A stretch of DNA of 61,331 bases from Paracoccus tibetensis (GCF_900102505.1 NZ_FMVT01000015.1:1-61331), one strand, 5' to 3'. Positions 21,754 through 33,113 are shown, counted from the stretch's first letter. Translations and numbers: made by a program. Notes: a model not told the origin generated them from the sequence alone.

Positions 21754-22725
21754 ATGACCCATCACCGCCCGCCCGCCCGCCACCGCTCGTCCGTGCCTAT
21801 GCCGCTCATCGGGGCGGCGGTGGCGGGCCTCGCCTCGGCGGCCTATGTGGCGGCGCGGGTCGCCGCGGCCGAAAAGGCCCACCCGCCGACCGGGCGCTTC
21901 GTGACGGGACAGGGCGCGCGGCTGCACGTGGTCGAGCGCGGCGAGGGGCCGCCCCTGGTACTGATCCACGGCAATTCCTCGATGGGGATGGACTGGCTGC
22001 TGAGCCCCGTAGCGAAGATGGCGGCGCGCAGCCACCGTGTGATCGTGCCCGACCGGCCGGGCTATGGCTACAGCACCCGCCCCCGCGGCCGGGCCTGGGG
22101 CCCCGAGGAGCAGGCGGACGCGCTGGCCGAGGCCTTGGGCAAGATAGGCGTGCGGCGCGCGCTGGTCGTCGGGCACAGCTGGGGCGCGATGGTGGCGGCG
22201 GCGCTGGCGCTGGATCATCCGCAGCTGGTGCGCGGGGTGATCCTGGAGGGCGGCTACCTCTATCCCCGCCCCCGTCCCGACATCCTGATGAAGGCGCCGG
22301 ACGCGCTGCCGCTGGTGGGCGATGTGCTGCGCTCGACCGTCTCGCCGCTGGTGCATGTCGCGCTGTGGCCGGCGCTTCTGAAGCTGCTCTGCGCGCCGGG
22401 CGAGGTGCCCTCGCAGCTGTGGCAGCTGCCGCCCTGGCTGATCTTCCGTCCGCGCGGCCTCAGGGCGGCGGCGCAGGAATTCGCGACGATCCTGCCTTCG
22501 GCCGCGCGCCTGGCAAGGCGCTACCGCGACATTCAGCAGCCGCTCGGGATCATCGGCGGACGCGACGACAGCTTCGTTGCGATGAAGCACCACAGCGTGC
22601 GGCTGGCGCACGAGATGCCGCAGGCGATGTTCCGCAGCATCGAGGGCGCGGGCCACATGTCCCACCACCAGGACCCGCAAGCGATCATGGAGATGATCGC
22701 CGCCATCGACCGGCAGGCGCGCTGA
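21754..22725 (+). CDS. Alpha/beta hydrolase, membrane-anchored
   Basis: An alpha/beta-hydrolase-fold protein with an N-terminal hydrophobic segment (about 16-42, PLIGAAVAGLASAAYVAARV) that suggests a membrane anchor or signal sequence. The oxyanion/HG motif LIHGNSSMG is followed by the nucleophile elbow GHSWG (S142). GGRDDS (D271/D272) and GAGHMSHH (H301) supply the acid and the histidine. Length 323. The substrate is unknown. AGGAGA precedes ATG 21754. Its stop directly abuts the treY stop from the other strand (22725/22726). Confidence 0.88.
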   Translation: MTHHRPPARHRSSVPMPLIGAAVAGLASAAYVAARVAAAEKAHPPTGRFVTGQGARLHVVERGEGPPLVLIHGNSSMGMDWLLSPVAKMAARSHRVIVPDRPGYGYSTRPRGRAWGPEEQADALAEALGKIGVRRALVVGHSWGAMVAAALALDHPQLVRGVILEGGYLYPRPRPDILMKAPDALPLVGDVLRSTVSPLVHVALWPALLKLLCAPGEVPSQLWQLPPWLIFRPRGLRAAAQEFATILPSAARLARRYRDIQQPLGIIGGRDDSFVAMKHHSVRLAHEMPQAMFRSIEGAGHMSHHQDPQAIMEMIAAIDRQAR

Positions 22726-25317
22726 CTATTCGCTGAGAAGCACCGCCAGCGGCCGGGCTGCGAACAGCTCGGCCGCACGTTCGGGCGGCGCGGCCGGCGC
22801 GGCCGCCAGCAGGTCGCGCCACGCGCCCCCCGCCCCGCGCGGCAGCTGGAAGCTCGTCTCGCTCAGCGCGGCGGCCTCCGCCGAGGCGTGCAGGCGCGCG
22901 GCGACGAACAGCATCCGGCCGCCGTCACGTCGGATGAAGCCGAGGCAGCTGTCGGCCGCCGGCCCCTCGGCCGCGACAGGCTCGTAGCTGCCTTGCGCGA
23001 ACAGCTCCGGCATTGTGGCGCGCAGCCGCAGAAGACGCGCGGTCAGCGCCAGCTTCACCATGTCGCCGCTGCGGCCCTCGGGGGCGACCGGCCCCTCCAG
23101 CACCTCGCGCAGCGCCTTCTGGCGGGCTTCGAAGTCCACGGGGCGGCGGTTGTCGGGATCGACGAGGCTCAGCTCCCACATCTCGGCGCCTTGATAGATG
23201 TCAGGCACGCCCGGGAGGGTCAGCTTGAGTGCCGTCTGGATGAGGCTCGCCGCCTCGGCATCTGAGGCAACGCGCCGCGCAAAGTCGCCGAAGGCCGAGC
23301 GGAACTCGGTCGAGCGCAACGCCCGGCCGATCAGCTTGCGGATGCGGTTCTCGTAGCCTTCGTCGCCGAAGACCCACCGGGTGTTCGCCCCCGCCTCGCG
23401 CACCGATTTCAGCATCGCCTCGGTCACGCGACTCTCGAAATCGTCGCCTTCGGCCTCGGGCCAGGCGCCGAGGAGCAGCTGGTAGAAGAAGTATTCCTCG
23501 TTCGCGTCCACAGGGGCGGCCGGATCGTGCAGCATCCCGTGCCACTCGGCCAGCTTCTGACGCCACAGCTCGGCATGGCTTGAGATCGTGACGATCCGCA
23601 TCCGCGCATCCTCGCCGCGCTTCGTGTCATGGGACGAGGTGCCCAGCATGTTCCGCGGCGCCTCGCGCAGCCGCGTCGCCTGTGCGGTGTGGAACGAGGC
23701 CACCGGCAGCTGGAAGTGGCCCGGATGCGAGCCGACCTCGTTCAGCGCGATCAGACGGTTGAAGCGGTAGAGCGCCCGGTCCTCGAGCCCCTTGGCCATG
23801 ACCGGACCCGACAGCTGCTGGAAGCGGGCGGCGGCCTCCAGGACCTCGGCCTCGTGGCCCTTGAGGCGCGCGGAGAGATCCAGCGTCAGGACGTCCTGCA
23901 CCAGCGCCCAGGCTGCCGGGTCGATCTCGGGCGCGCGGGTCTTGGCGGCGCCGATGGCGGCGGTGATGCGCGCGCGGTCGCCGGGGCTGATCCCGTCCGC
24001 ATCGGCATAGGCGCGGTAGATATCCAGCGCCGCGATGACCTGCGCCAGCGCCGCGCGGATCGTGCCGCGCCCCAAGTCCCCCCATTCCGGCACCAGCCGC
24101 GCGAGGGCGGCGACGCGGGCGGTCACTGCCTCCATCTCGGCGCGCATGGGGCCGTCGAGGACAGCCAGCTTGCCCTCATGCACCACCTCCTCGGGCGGGG
24201 CGGTGCGGGCGGTGAAGTCGTGATAGATGCGGGTCAGCGCCTCGGTGCCGGCGGGATCGGCCAGCAGCGTCACGATCTCGTTGCCGAACTCGTAGCCGGT
24301 GGTTCCGTCGGATTGCCAGCTCGCCGGCAGATGCTCCTCGGGACCTAGGATCTTCTCGACATAAAGCGGGAAGGGCCGCCCCGCCGCCTCGCGCAGCATG
24401 AGGCAATAACCCTTGGGATCGCGCAGCCCGTCGATATGGTCGATCCGCAGCCCGTCGATCGTGCCGTCGCGCAGGAGGGTCAGGACCAGCTTGTGCGTGG
24501 CCTCGAAGACCTCGGCCCGCTCGACCCGCACGCCGGCAAGATCGCTGATGGTGAAGAAGCGGCGGTAGTTGATCGCGTCGGCATCGAGATTGAACTTCGC
24601 CGCGCGCCAGTGCTGCCGGGCGATCAGCGCCTCCAGCATCACCGGCTCGCGCCATGCCGACAGATCGACCTCTGCGCCGGCAAGGCGGGCGAAGAGGTCC
24701 GGCCAGCGGGGGTCGCTCGCCTCGGCCTCGGCCAGATGGGTGAAGTCTTCGGCCCGGTCGCTGCCAGCGGTCTTCAGGATATCGTGGTAGTCGCGCGGGC
24801 AGATCGGCAGGCGGTGCGTGCCATGCGCCCAGATCGCGAGCCGCCCGTCTTCACCCAGCTTCAGCTCCAGCCCGCCGTCCTTGAGGACCGTCGCATAGGG
24901 ATCGCCGAGGAAGGGGAACAGCACCTTCCCCTCCATCCCCGGCGCCTGCCAGTCGATGTCGAACCAGTGGGCGTAGGGGCTGCCCTGCCCCCACTCCATG
25001 ACGCTGTCCCAGAAGGCGTTGTCCGCCCCGCCGATCCCCATGTGGTTCGGCACGAAGTCGAGGATCAGGCCCATCCCGGCCTGATGCAGCGCATCCGCCA
25101 TGGCGCGGAAATCGTCCTCGGTCCCGAGCGCCGGGTTCAGGCGGTTGTAGTCGGTGATGTCATAGCCATGCGTGCTGCCGGCACGCGCCGCGAAGACCGG
25201 CGAGGCGTAGAGGTGGCTGATGCCGAGATCCTTCAGATAGGGCACCAGCGCCGTGGCGTCGGCAAAGGTGAAGTCGGCGGTGAATTGCAGTCGGTAGGTG
25301 GCGCGGACGGGGATCAT
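22726..25317 (-). CDS. treY: Maltooligosyl trehalose synthase TreY
   Basis: TreY isomerises the reducing-end alpha-1,4 linkage of a glucan to alpha,alpha-1,1, giving maltooligosyl trehalose for TreZ. GH13 features are ATYRLQFTADFTFADA at the N-terminus, YASPVFAARAGSTHGYD, LDFVPNHMG, the nucleophile in DGLRIDHIDGLRDPKGY, the acid/base in YVEKILGPEE, and GTSSHDTKRGEDAR. The C-terminal part includes PGVPDIYQGAEMWE. Length 863 fits the family. It is the last gene of the seven-gene operon, its ATG overlapping the malQ stop as ATGA, and it is separated from its usual partner treZ by malQ. Confidence 0.96.
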   Translation of the reverse strand: MIPVRATYRLQFTADFTFADATALVPYLKDLGISHLYASPVFAARAGSTHGYDITDYNRLNPALGTEDDFRAMADALHQAGMGLILDFVPNHMGIGGADNAFWDSVMEWGQGSPYAHWFDIDWQAPGMEGKVLFPFLGDPYATVLKDGGLELKLGEDGRLAIWAHGTHRLPICPRDYHDILKTAGSDRAEDFTHLAEAEASDPRWPDLFARLAGAEVDLSAWREPVMLEALIARQHWRAAKFNLDADAINYRRFFTISDLAGVRVERAEVFEATHKLVLTLLRDGTIDGLRIDHIDGLRDPKGYCLMLREAAGRPFPLYVEKILGPEEHLPASWQSDGTTGYEFGNEIVTLLADPAGTEALTRIYHDFTARTAPPEEVVHEGKLAVLDGPMRAEMEAVTARVAALARLVPEWGDLGRGTIRAALAQVIAALDIYRAYADADGISPGDRARITAAIGAAKTRAPEIDPAAWALVQDVLTLDLSARLKGHEAEVLEAAARFQQLSGPVMAKGLEDRALYRFNRLIALNEVGSHPGHFQLPVASFHTAQATRLREAPRNMLGTSSHDTKRGEDARMRIVTISSHAELWRQKLAEWHGMLHDPAAPVDANEEYFFYQLLLGAWPEAEGDDFESRVTEAMLKSVREAGANTRWVFGDEGYENRIRKLIGRALRSTEFRSAFGDFARRVASDAEAASLIQTALKLTLPGVPDIYQGAEMWELSLVDPDNRRPVDFEARQKALREVLEGPVAPEGRSGDMVKLALTARLLRLRATMPELFAQGSYEPVAAEGPAADSCLGFIRRDGGRMLFVAARLHASAEAAALSETSFQLPRGAGGAWRDLLAAAPAAPPERAAELFAARPLAVLLSE

Positions 25318-27098
25318 CTGGGATCTTTCGGGCGTTCGGCGGCGATGGCCGCCGTGATGTCGGTGAAGAGCGGGCTTTTGAGCAGGTCCGCGAGATCCAG
25401 CCCCAGCTTCCGGCGCCAGTTCGGATATTCGTCCACGGTCGAGGGCACGTTCACCGGCTCCAGCTCGCCGGCCAGATCCTCCAGCCGCACCGCCATGAGG
25501 CGCGAGGGCGCGCGGGCGAGGTGCCGGTGGACGGCCACCGTCAGCACCGCCGGCGCGTCATCGGGATCGAACTGCGGGTCGGCCAGCAGCCGGGCGGCGG
25601 TGAGGTCGTCCAGAAGGTCCATGCGCTCGGTCTCGCGCGCCTCGGCCTGATCGGCGGCGGCCTCGTCGCTGATGAAGCCGAAGCCGTGGCGCAGGCTCAC
25701 GTCGTCGCCGCGCCACCAGCCGCGGAAGGTCGGCAGGTCGTGGGTCGACAGGCACACCAGCGCCTCGCGCGGGTAATCCTCGGGCGGGATGAAGCCGTCC
25801 TCGTCCCGCTCGAAGAAGAAGATGCGGTAGGACAGGATGCGGCAGGCCTCCATCACCTCGCGGAAGCCGGTGGGGACGTTGCCCAAGTCCTCGCCGATGA
25901 TGGTGGTGCCGTTGGCCTGCGAGGCCTCGGCCAGCGCGGTCAGCATGTCGGCGATGGGGTAGCGGGCATAGGTGCCCTCGGCCGCGCTGGCGCCTTCGGG
26001 CATCAGGAAGAGCTGCCAGAGGCCCATCGCGTGGTCGATCCTGAGCGCGCCGGCCTGTTTTGTCGCCTGCGTGATCAGGGCACGGAAGGGCGCGGCCTTT
26101 TCGGCCGCCATTGCCAGGGGCGAAAGCGGCGCGAGACCCCAGTCCTGCCCCTGCTCGTTGAAATAGTCCGGCGGCGCGCCGATGCGGACATTCGGCAGGA
26201 CCAGCGGGCTGCCCCAGCTGCCCGAGCCGTCCGCCGCCTCGCCCACCGCGAAGTCGAGATAGAGCCCGATCCGCATCCCCTCATCGGCACACAGCTCGCG
26301 GAGCGCCTGAAGCTGGCGCGAGGCAAGATATTGCAGCCAGATGTGGAAGCCGATCTCGGCCTGATGGGCGGCCGAAAAGTCCTGCACCGCCCTTGCCTTC
26401 ACATCGTGATACTCGGCGGGCCAGGAGAGCCAGCCGGCGCCATGCCCTTCGGTCACCATCCGCGCCGAGAGCGCCTCGAAGAGCGCGTGGCGGTAAAGCT
26501 CCTCGCCGCCCTCGACGGCGAAATCCTCGGGCAGGTCGGCGCCTGCGCCCCAGATGCGCCGCAGGACGGCCAGCTTGGTTTGCGCAACGCCGGGATAATC
26601 GACCAGATCGCCGGCCCGCAGGTCGGCCAGCAGGTCGGGCGCGATCATGGCCGGATCGAAGCCGGGCACATCCTCCATCGCGATGTAGAGCGGGTTCAGG
26701 AAGCGCCGGTTCGACGGTGAGAAGGGGCTGCAATTCTGCGGCGCCGCCATGAACATGGCGTGCAGCGGGTTGAGGCCGACGAAATTCGCCCCCGCCGCCG
26801 CAGCGACCGGGATCAACGCGGCGAGATCGGCGAAATCGCCGATCCCCCAGTTCCGATCGCTGCGCAGCTGGTAAAGCTGCAGGGCGATGCCCCAGTAGCG
26901 GCCCTCGCCGGGGACAAAGCACCTGGCGCCCTTTGGCGCCTCCAGCGTCGGCTCCTCGTCCAGCGGAGGCATGTGGTCGGCGCCGAAAGCGACCAGCAGC
27001 GCCTCCAGCGTCGCCTCGGGTGCCTCGTGGATCTTGCTGCCGATTCCCTCGTAGTCTGGCTGGATTCCGTAGCTCTTGGCGCGGTCCTTGAGGCTCAT
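25314..27098 (-). CDS. malQ: 4-alpha-glucanotransferase (amylomaltase) MalQ
   Basis: A GH77 enzyme that disproportionates maltooligosaccharides by moving alpha-1,4-glucan segments. The nucleophile is in ALRIDHAMGLWQLF, the acid/base in IIGEDLGNVP, and the third carboxylate in LSTHDLPTFRGWW. WGIGDFADLAAL and GLNPLHAMF are the typical early motifs. Length 594. The open frame extends upstream, but ATG 27098 overlaps the treZ stop as ATGA and begins with a family-like N-terminus. In this operon it would recycle short oligomers left by GlgX and TreY/TreZ. Confidence 0.94.
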   Translation of the reverse strand: MSLKDRAKSYGIQPDYEGIGSKIHEAPEATLEALLVAFGADHMPPLDEEPTLEAPKGARCFVPGEGRYWGIALQLYQLRSDRNWGIGDFADLAALIPVAAAAGANFVGLNPLHAMFMAAPQNCSPFSPSNRRFLNPLYIAMEDVPGFDPAMIAPDLLADLRAGDLVDYPGVAQTKLAVLRRIWGAGADLPEDFAVEGGEELYRHALFEALSARMVTEGHGAGWLSWPAEYHDVKARAVQDFSAAHQAEIGFHIWLQYLASRQLQALRELCADEGMRIGLYLDFAVGEAADGSGSWGSPLVLPNVRIGAPPDYFNEQGQDWGLAPLSPLAMAAEKAAPFRALITQATKQAGALRIDHAMGLWQLFLMPEGASAAEGTYARYPIADMLTALAEASQANGTTIIGEDLGNVPTGFREVMEACRILSYRIFFFERDEDGFIPPEDYPREALVCLSTHDLPTFRGWWRGDDVSLRHGFGFISDEAAADQAEARETERMDLLDDLTAARLLADPQFDPDDAPAVLTVAVHRHLARAPSRLMAVRLEDLAGELEPVNVPSTVDEYPNWRRKLGLDLADLLKSPLFTDITAAIAAERPKDPR

Positions 27099-28861
27099 GC
27101 CGCGTCGTCCAGGAACAGCGCGACGTGATGCGCCGCAAGCGGGCCGCTGTTGCCCCAGATGCAGTGGCCTTCCGCCTCGGGCAGAGTGGCCTCGGCCTCC
27201 GACAGGTTCGCGCGCAGCCGCAGGACGGCGCCGGCCAACTGCCAGTCCACCGCGATCAGCCCGTCCTTGGCCACCAAGACCGACCCGCCGTGGCCGGGAG
27301 CGCCCTTCAGATGCGGCACGACATGCTCGCGCCGGACCTGCAGCAGCGCGCGGGTCAGCGCCAACCAGTCGCTGCCATCCTCCGTCTCCGCATGGGACCA
27401 GTCGATGCGCGAGGCGTTGAAGGTCCCCACGTCGTTCGGATCGGGTATGCGGGCGCGGCTTTCGGCGTCTTCGAAGGCCTTGAAGCCGCCGAACTCCTTC
27501 CGCCGCCCTTCGCGGACGGCATCGGCCAGATCGCCGTGGAAGTCTGTGAAGAAGGCGAAGGGCCGCGTCTCGCCCCATTCCTCGCCCATGAAGAGCAGCG
27601 GGATATGCGGGGACAGAAGGTGGATCGTCATCAGCGCCCGCACCATCGGCGTGCTCGAAAGTGCCAGAAGCCGTTCGCCGAAGGCGCGGTTGCCCGTCTG
27701 GTCGTGGTTCTGGAGAAAATCGACGAAGGCCGTGGGCGGCAGGTGCGCCGAAGGCTCGCCGCGAGCCTCGCCGGCATGGGGCAAGACCTCGCCCTGCCAG
27801 ACGAAGCCCTCGGCCAGCGACCGGCCCAGCTTGCCCCAGGGGTCTTCGGCAAAGTCGGCGTAGTAGCCCTCGGTCTCGCCGGTGGCGACGACATGGACAA
27901 CATTGTGGAAGTCGTCGTTCCATTCGCCGGAATAGAGGACCGGGCGGCCCGCCTCGTCCCGGCCATGCAGGCGCGTGATGTTGCGGTTGTCCTCGGTCGT
28001 CAGATGGGCGTTCGGGAAGCTGTCGCGGATGCGGGTGGCGATCTCGGCCAGGATCTCGGGCTCGGAGCGGTCGCGGACATGGTCCACCGCGTCGAGTCGC
28101 AGCCCGTCGAGGTGATACTCGTCCATCCAGTAGAGCGCGTTCTCGATGAAGAACTTGCGCACCGGGTCCTTGGCATAGGCAATTGCGTTGCCCCAGGGGG
28201 TCTGCCGGTCCGGGTCGAAGAAGTCGGGCGCGTAGGAGGGAAGGTAATTTCCCTCGGGCCCAAAGTGGTTGTAGACCACGTCCAGCAGGACCATCAGCCC
28301 GGCCTTGTGGGCCGCGTCGATCAGCGCCTTGAAGTCGTCGGGCGACCCGTAGGCCGGGTGAGGCGTGTAGGGCATCACGCCGTCATAGCCCCAACCCCGG
28401 TTCCCCTCGAACTGCGCCACCGGCATGATCTCGACGGCGGTGATGCCGGTCTCGGCCAGATGCGGCAGCTTCTCGATGGCGGCGCGGAAGGTGCCTTCGT
28501 CAGTGAAGGTGCCGATGTGGATCTCGCAGATCACGGCCTCTTCCCACGGGCGGCCCTGCCACTCGGACCAGTCGAACGCCTCGGGATCGACGAGCCGCGA
28601 GGGGCCGTGCACGTCCCCCGCCTGCGCCCGCGCGGCTGGGTCGGGAACGGTGCGCCCGTCCGGCAGCAAAAAGGCATAGTCCTCACCCGCCCTCGGACCA
28701 GGCAGGTCTAGAGAGAACCATCCCTCGCCCTCGGCCTGCATGGGGTGATCCGTGCCGCCGTGGCGCAGGGCCAGGCGGTCCTCGCCAGGCGCCCAGAGGC
28801 GGAAACGGGCGCCGGTCTCGGTCAGCTCGGCGCCCCAGCTCTTTCGGAAGGCGCGCTTCAT
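27095..28861 (-). CDS. treZ: Malto-oligosyltrehalose trehalohydrolase TreZ
   Basis: TreZ releases trehalose from maltooligosyl trehalose made by TreY. An N-terminal CBM48-like domain (about 1-95) is followed by a GH13 barrel: EIHIGTFTDEGTF, WGYDGVMPYTPHPAYG, the nucleophile in LDGLRLDAVDHV, the acid/base in LTTEDNRN, and FLQNHDQTGNRAFGER. Length 588 is typical. It overlaps glgX upstream and malQ downstream by four bases each. Confidence 0.95.
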   Translation of the reverse strand: MKRAFRKSWGAELTETGARFRLWAPGEDRLALRHGGTDHPMQAEGEGWFSLDLPGPRAGEDYAFLLPDGRTVPDPAARAQAGDVHGPSRLVDPEAFDWSEWQGRPWEEAVICEIHIGTFTDEGTFRAAIEKLPHLAETGITAVEIMPVAQFEGNRGWGYDGVMPYTPHPAYGSPDDFKALIDAAHKAGLMVLLDVVYNHFGPEGNYLPSYAPDFFDPDRQTPWGNAIAYAKDPVRKFFIENALYWMDEYHLDGLRLDAVDHVRDRSEPEILAEIATRIRDSFPNAHLTTEDNRNITRLHGRDEAGRPVLYSGEWNDDFHNVVHVVATGETEGYYADFAEDPWGKLGRSLAEGFVWQGEVLPHAGEARGEPSAHLPPTAFVDFLQNHDQTGNRAFGERLLALSSTPMVRALMTIHLLSPHIPLLFMGEEWGETRPFAFFTDFHGDLADAVREGRRKEFGGFKAFEDAESRARIPDPNDVGTFNASRIDWSHAETEDGSDWLALTRALLQVRREHVVPHLKGAPGHGGSVLVAKDGLIAVDWQLAGAVLRLRANLSEAEATLPEAEGHCIWGNSGPLAAHHVALFLDDAA

Positions 28862-30939
28862 TCGCCCCGATCCTCGAGCACGAGGAGACTGCGCGAGGAA
28901 AGATCGACGCTCTCGCCCTCGACCGGGGGCGCGCGGCGGACATGGACGGTGCCAGCGTCGGTATCGACAAGGCAGGCCCAGCTTGCCGCATAGATCGGCG
29001 CCGGCAGCTTGAAGCTGACCGAGTCGTAATGGCTGTTCAGCAGGACGAGAAGGCCCTGCGAGGCGTTCTGCAGCTTCATGCCGACCACGCGGCTATCCGG
29101 GTTGTGCCAGTCGCCCTCTTCCATCGCCGCACCGTCCGGGCGCAGCCACTCGACCTTCACCTCGTGCGCCTTCTTGTGCAGGAACGCCGGCAGCGACAGC
29201 AGCGGGCGCGAGCGGCGCAGCGCGATGAGGCCGCTGAGGAAGTCGCGGAAGGCCGCGTTCCCCTCGTCCACGCCCTTAAGGTCCAGCCAGTTCATCTCGT
29301 TGTCCTGGCAATAGGCGTTGTTGTTGCCGCCCTGCGTCCGGCCGATCTCGTCGCCCATCAGGATCATCGGCGTGCCCTGCGACAGCAGCAGCGTCGCCAT
29401 CATCGCCCGGCGCATCTTGTCGCGCAGCGCAAGGATCTCGGGGTCGTCCGTCGCGCCCTCGACGCCGCAGTTCCAGCTGCGGTTGTCGGAATGGCCGTCG
29501 CGGTTGTCCTCGTGGTTCGCCTCGTTGTGCTTGTCGTTGTAGCTGACCGTGTCCATCAGCGTGAAGCCGTCATGGGCGGTCACGAAGTTGACGCTGGCCC
29601 ACGGACGCCGGCCGCGCTTGTCGAACTTCTCGGCCGAGCCGGTCAGGCAGGACGCCAGCGCCGGCAGGGTCGACGGGTCGCCCTTCCAGTAGGACCGCAC
29701 GGTGTCGCGGTAGGTGTCGTTCCACTCGGCCCAGCCCGGGGGGAAGTTGCCGACCTGGTAGCCGTTGACGCCGGTGTCCCAAGGCTCGGCGATCAGCTTG
29801 ACCTTCGACAGGACCGGGTCCTGCCGCACCGCGTCGAGGAAGGTGGCCGAGGGGCTGAATTGGTCGCGGTCCCGCCCCAGGGACGAGGCCAGGTCAAAGC
29901 GGAAGCCGTCGACATGGCAGCTTTCCACCCAGTAGCGCAGGCTGTCCATGACCATCTGCAACACGCGCGGATGGGTCATGTTGACCGTGTTCCCGCAGCC
30001 CGTCGTGTCGAAGTAGTAGCGCGGATCGTCGGCAAGGATGTAGTAGCTGGCATTGTCGATGCCGCGGAAGCTGAGGGTCGGTCCCATCTGGTTGCCCTCG
30101 GCCGTGTGGTTGTAGACCACGTCCAGGATCACCTCGATCCCCGCCTCGTGAAGGCGGCGGACCATCATCTTGAACTCGTGCAGGTTCGCGCCCGGCGAGA
30201 TGTAGCGCGTCGCCGGGGCGAAGAAGCCGATCGTGTTATAACCCCAGTAGTTCGTCAGCCCCTTCTCGATCAGGTAGCGGTCGTCGAAGAAGGCCTGCGC
30301 CGGCATCAGCTCGACCGCGGTCACGCCCAGCTTCACGAGGTGGTCGATCACCTTCGGGTCCGCGAGGCCGCCGAAGCTGCCGCGCAGGTTGTCGGGCAGA
30401 TCGGCGCTGAGGGCGGTGATGCCCTTCACATGCGCCTCGTAGATGATCGTCTCGGCCCAGGGCGTGTTCGGCCGGATGTCCGGCCCCCAGGTCGCGGCCG
30501 GGTCCACGACCACGCATTTGGGCATCACGAAGGCGCTGTCGCGGCGGTCCATCGACAGGTCCTCGCGCGCGTGGCCGATGCGGTAGCCGAAGGCGGCGTC
30601 GTGCCAGTGGATCTCGCCGTGCAATTGCAGCGCATAGGGGTCGATCAGCAGCTTGTGCGGGTTGAAGCGGTGCCCGTTCGCCGGATCGTAGGGGCCGTGG
30701 ACGCGGTAGCCGTAAAGCTGGCCCGGCCGCACCTCGGGCAGATAGCCGTGCCAGATCTCGTCCGTGTATTCCGGCAGCGTAACCCGCGCGATCTCGCGCT
30801 TGCCGCGGCTGTCGAAGAGGCAAAGCTCGACCTTGGTGGCATGGGCCGAGAAGATGGCGAAGTTGGTGCCCGAGCCGTCCCATGTCGCACCGAGGGTCCA
30901 GGGCGACCCCTCGAGGACGGTAAATTCCTGTTTGGTCAT
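28858..30939 (-). CDS. glgX: Glycogen debranching enzyme GlgX
   Basis: An isoamylase-type enzyme that hydrolyses alpha-1,6 branches of glycogen-like glucan. The N-terminal CBM48 reads [22 protein letters not shown]13 motifs are [13 protein letters not shown], the nucleophile in [13 protein letters not shown], the acid/base in [21 protein letters not shown] and [21 protein letters not shown] 30939 overlaps the glgB stop as ATGA; upstream codons of the open frame are shadow of glgB. Length 693. Its presence in an operon with GlgE and TreY/TreZ suggests it produces linear chains for trehalose recovery. Confidence 0.95.
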   Translation of the reverse strand: MTKQEFTVLEGSPWTLGATWDGSGTNFAIFSAHATKVELCLFDSRGKREIARVTLPEYTDEIWHGYLPEVRPGQLYGYRVHGPYDPANGHRFNPHKLLIDPYALQLHGEIHWHDAAFGYRIGHAREDLSMDRRDSAFVMPKCVVVDPAATWGPDIRPNTPWAETIIYEAHVKGITALSADLPDNLRGSFGGLADPKVIDHLVKLGVTAVELMPAQAFFDDRYLIEKGLTNYWGYNTIGFFAPATRYISPGANLHEFKMMVRRLHEAGIEVILDVVYNHTAEGNQMGPTLSFRGIDNASYYILADDPRYYFDTTGCGNTVNMTHPRVLQMVMDSLRYWVESCHVDGFRFDLASSLGRDRDQFSPSATFLDAVRQDPVLSKVKLIAEPWDTGVNGYQVGNFPPGWAEWNDTYRDTVRSYWKGDPSTLPALASCLTGSAEKFDKRGRRPWASVNFVTAHDGFTLMDTVSYNDKHNEANHEDNRDGHSDNRSWNCGVEGATDDPEILALRDKMRRAMMATLLLSQGTPMILMGDEIGRTQGGNNNAYCQDNEMNWLDLKGVDEGNAAFRDFLSGLIALRRSRPLLSLPAFLHKKAHEVKVEWLRPDGAAMEEGDWHNPDSRVVGMKLQNASQGLLVLLNSHYDSVSFKLPAPIYAASWACLVDTDAGTVHVRRAPPVEGESVDLSSRSLLVLEDRGE

Positions 30940-33113
30940 TCGGGTGTGATCACAATCGTCGCCAAGGGTGGAAGCACCAGGCGCAGCGACTGGCTGCGGC
31001 CGTGCCAAGGGGTGTCGTCCGTCGTCAGGCGGCCGTGATTGCCAACGTTCGAGCCGCCATAACGATCCGCGTCCGAGTTGAAGATCTCGCGCCAGTTGCC
31101 TGCCACGGGGGCACCGACCCGGTAATCGTAATGAACCTGCGGCGTCAGGTTGCAGACGACCATCGCGGGCGGGCTGCCGTCATCGGACTTGCGCAGGAAG
31201 ACCAACACCGAGTTGGCCACGTCGCCCGCGTCGATCCACTCGAAGCCCTCGGGGTCGCAGTCCAGCCGGTGCAGCGCCGGTGTCTCGCGATAGATGCGAT
31301 TGAGGTCCGCGACCGCCGACTGCACGCCCGCATGCAGCGGGTCCTCCAGCAGGTGCCAGTCCAGCGACTGGTCGTGGTTCCATTCGCGGTCCTGCGCGAA
31401 CTCGCACCCCATGAACAGAAGCTTCTTGCCCGGATGGGTCCACATGAAGCCGAAATAGGCGCGCAGGTTCGCGAATTTCTGCCAGCGGTCGCCCGCCATC
31501 TGACGGATCAGCGAGCCCTTGCCGTGCACCACCTCGTCATGGCTCAGCGGCAGGACGAAATCCTCGGAAAATGCGTAGACGAGGCCGAAGGTCAGGTCGT
31601 GCTGGTGATGCCGCCGGTGGATCGGATCGCGCCGGAAATAGCCGAGCGTGTCATGCATCCAGCCCATGTTCCACTTGAAGCCGAAGCCCAGACCGCCCTC
31701 GTTCACGGGGCGGCTGACCATCGGGAAGGCGGTCGATTCCTCGGCGATGGTGATGGCGCCGGGCTGGTCGCTGACCACCCGCTCGTTCACGTCGCGCAGG
31801 AAGCTGATCGCTTCCAGGTTCTCGCGCCCGCCATGGGCGTTCGGCACCCACTCGCCGTCCTTCCGCGAATAGTCGAGATACAGCATCGAGGCCACCGCAT
31901 CGACGCGCAGCGCGTCGACGTGGAAAAGGTCCAGCCAGTAGAGCGCCGAGCTTTGCAGAAAGTTCGACACCTCGCGCCGGCCGAAGTTGTAGATCAGCGT
32001 GTTCCAGTCTTGGTGGAAGCCCTGGCGCGGATCGGCATGCTCGTAAAGCGCGGTGCCGTCGAACTGCGCCAGGCCGTGCGCGTCCGAAGGGAAATGCGCC
32101 GGCACCCAGTCCACGATGACGCCGATGCCGGCGCCGTGCAGGCAGTCCACCAGACGCGCGAAGCCCTCGGGCGGGCCGAAGCGGCTGGTGGGCGCGAAAA
32201 GGCCGATGGGCTGGTAGCCCCAGGAGCCGGTGAAGGGATGCTCGCTGACGGGCAGGAATTCCACATGGGTGAAGCCCATGCGGGTGACATAGTCCACCAA
32301 CTCGCCGGCGAGGTCGTCGTAGTCGAGGACCGCGTCCCCCTCGCCCCGCCGCCAAGAGCCCAGGTGCACCTCGTAGATCGAGATCGGCGCCTGCCGGTCC
32401 TGCTTCGCCGTGCGCACCTCCATCCAGTCCTCGTCCTGCCAGTCGTGCTGCGGCAGGCCGTGGATGACCGAGGCGGTCTCGGGCGGATGCTCATGCGCGA
32501 AGCCGAACGGGTCGGCCTTCAGCGGCAGGCGGGCGCCGTGGGCGCTGACGATCTCGTATTTGTAGATCTCGCCGGGACGCAGGCCGGGGATGAACAGCTC
32601 CCACACGCCCGGGCCGATGCGCTTCCTCATCGGGTGGCGGCGACCGTCCCATGCGTTGAAATGGCCGACCACGCTGACGCGGCGGGCGTTCGGCGCCCAG
32701 ACCGCGAAGGCGACGCCCTCGACCCCCTCATGGGTCATCGGATGCGCCCCGAGCCGGTCATAGAGCCGCCGGTGCCGGCCCTCGGCGATCAGGTATTCGT
32801 CCATCTCGCCCAGCACCGGGCCGAAGCGGTAGGGATCGTCCACCTCCCATGCGTGATCGCCGGCCCGCATCGCGAGGCGGTAATCCGTCGCCTCGGCCGG
32901 GCCGCAGAAGAAGCCCTCGGGGCTGACGCGGTCTAGCTTGCGGCGGGTGCCGCCCGCGACGACCTCGACCTCGGCGGCCTGCGGGGCGAAGACGCGGACC
33001 TGCCCGTGATGGGGACCGAGGACGGCGAACGGGTCGTGATGCTGCCCGCGCAGCACCGCCTCGATGTCGGAGTGGGTCAGCCCTTCAGGCAGTTCGGTCA
33101 CTACGTCGGTCAT
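30936..33113 (-). CDS. glgB: 1,4-alpha-glucan branching enzyme GlgB
   Basis: GlgB introduces alpha-1,6 branches into alpha-1,4-glucan, here probably the product of GlgE. Two N-terminal carbohydrate-binding/CBM48 modules (about 1-215) precede the GH13 barrel, with [20 protein letters not shown], the nucleophile D405 in [13 protein letters not shown], the acid/base in [11 protein letters not shown], and [15 protein letters not shown]. Length 725 matches the long bacterial form. ATG 33113 overlaps the stop of the treS fusion as ATGA. Confidence 0.97.
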   Translation of the reverse strand: MTDVVTELPEGLTHSDIEAVLRGQHHDPFAVLGPHHGQVRVFAPQAAEVEVVAGGTRRKLDRVSPEGFFCGPAEATDYRLAMRAGDHAWEVDDPYRFGPVLGEMDEYLIAEGRHRRLYDRLGAHPMTHEGVEGVAFAVWAPNARRVSVVGHFNAWDGRRHPMRKRIGPGVWELFIPGLRPGEIYKYEIVSAHGARLPLKADPFGFAHEHPPETASVIHGLPQHDWQDEDWMEVRTAKQDRQAPISIYEVHLGSWRRGEGDAVLDYDDLAGELVDYVTRMGFTHVEFLPVSEHPFTGSWGYQPIGLFAPTSRFGPPEGFARLVDCLHGAGIGVIVDWVPAHFPSDAHGLAQFDGTALYEHADPRQGFHQDWNTLIYNFGRREVSNFLQSSALYWLDLFHVDALRVDAVASMLYLDYSRKDGEWVPNAHGGRENLEAISFLRDVNERVVSDQPGAITIAEESTAFPMVSRPVNEGGLGFGFKWNMGWMHDTLGYFRRDPIHRRHHQHDLTFGLVYAFSEDFVLPLSHDEVVHGKGSLIRQMAGDRWQKFANLRAYFGFMWTHPGKKLLFMGCEFAQDREWNHDQSLDWHLLEDPLHAGVQSAVADLNRIYRETPALHRLDCDPEGFEWIDAGDVANSVLVFLRKSDDGSPPAMVVCNLTPQVHYDYRVGAPVAGNWREIFNSDADRYGGSNVGNHGRLTTDDTPWHGRSQSLRLVLPPLATIVITPE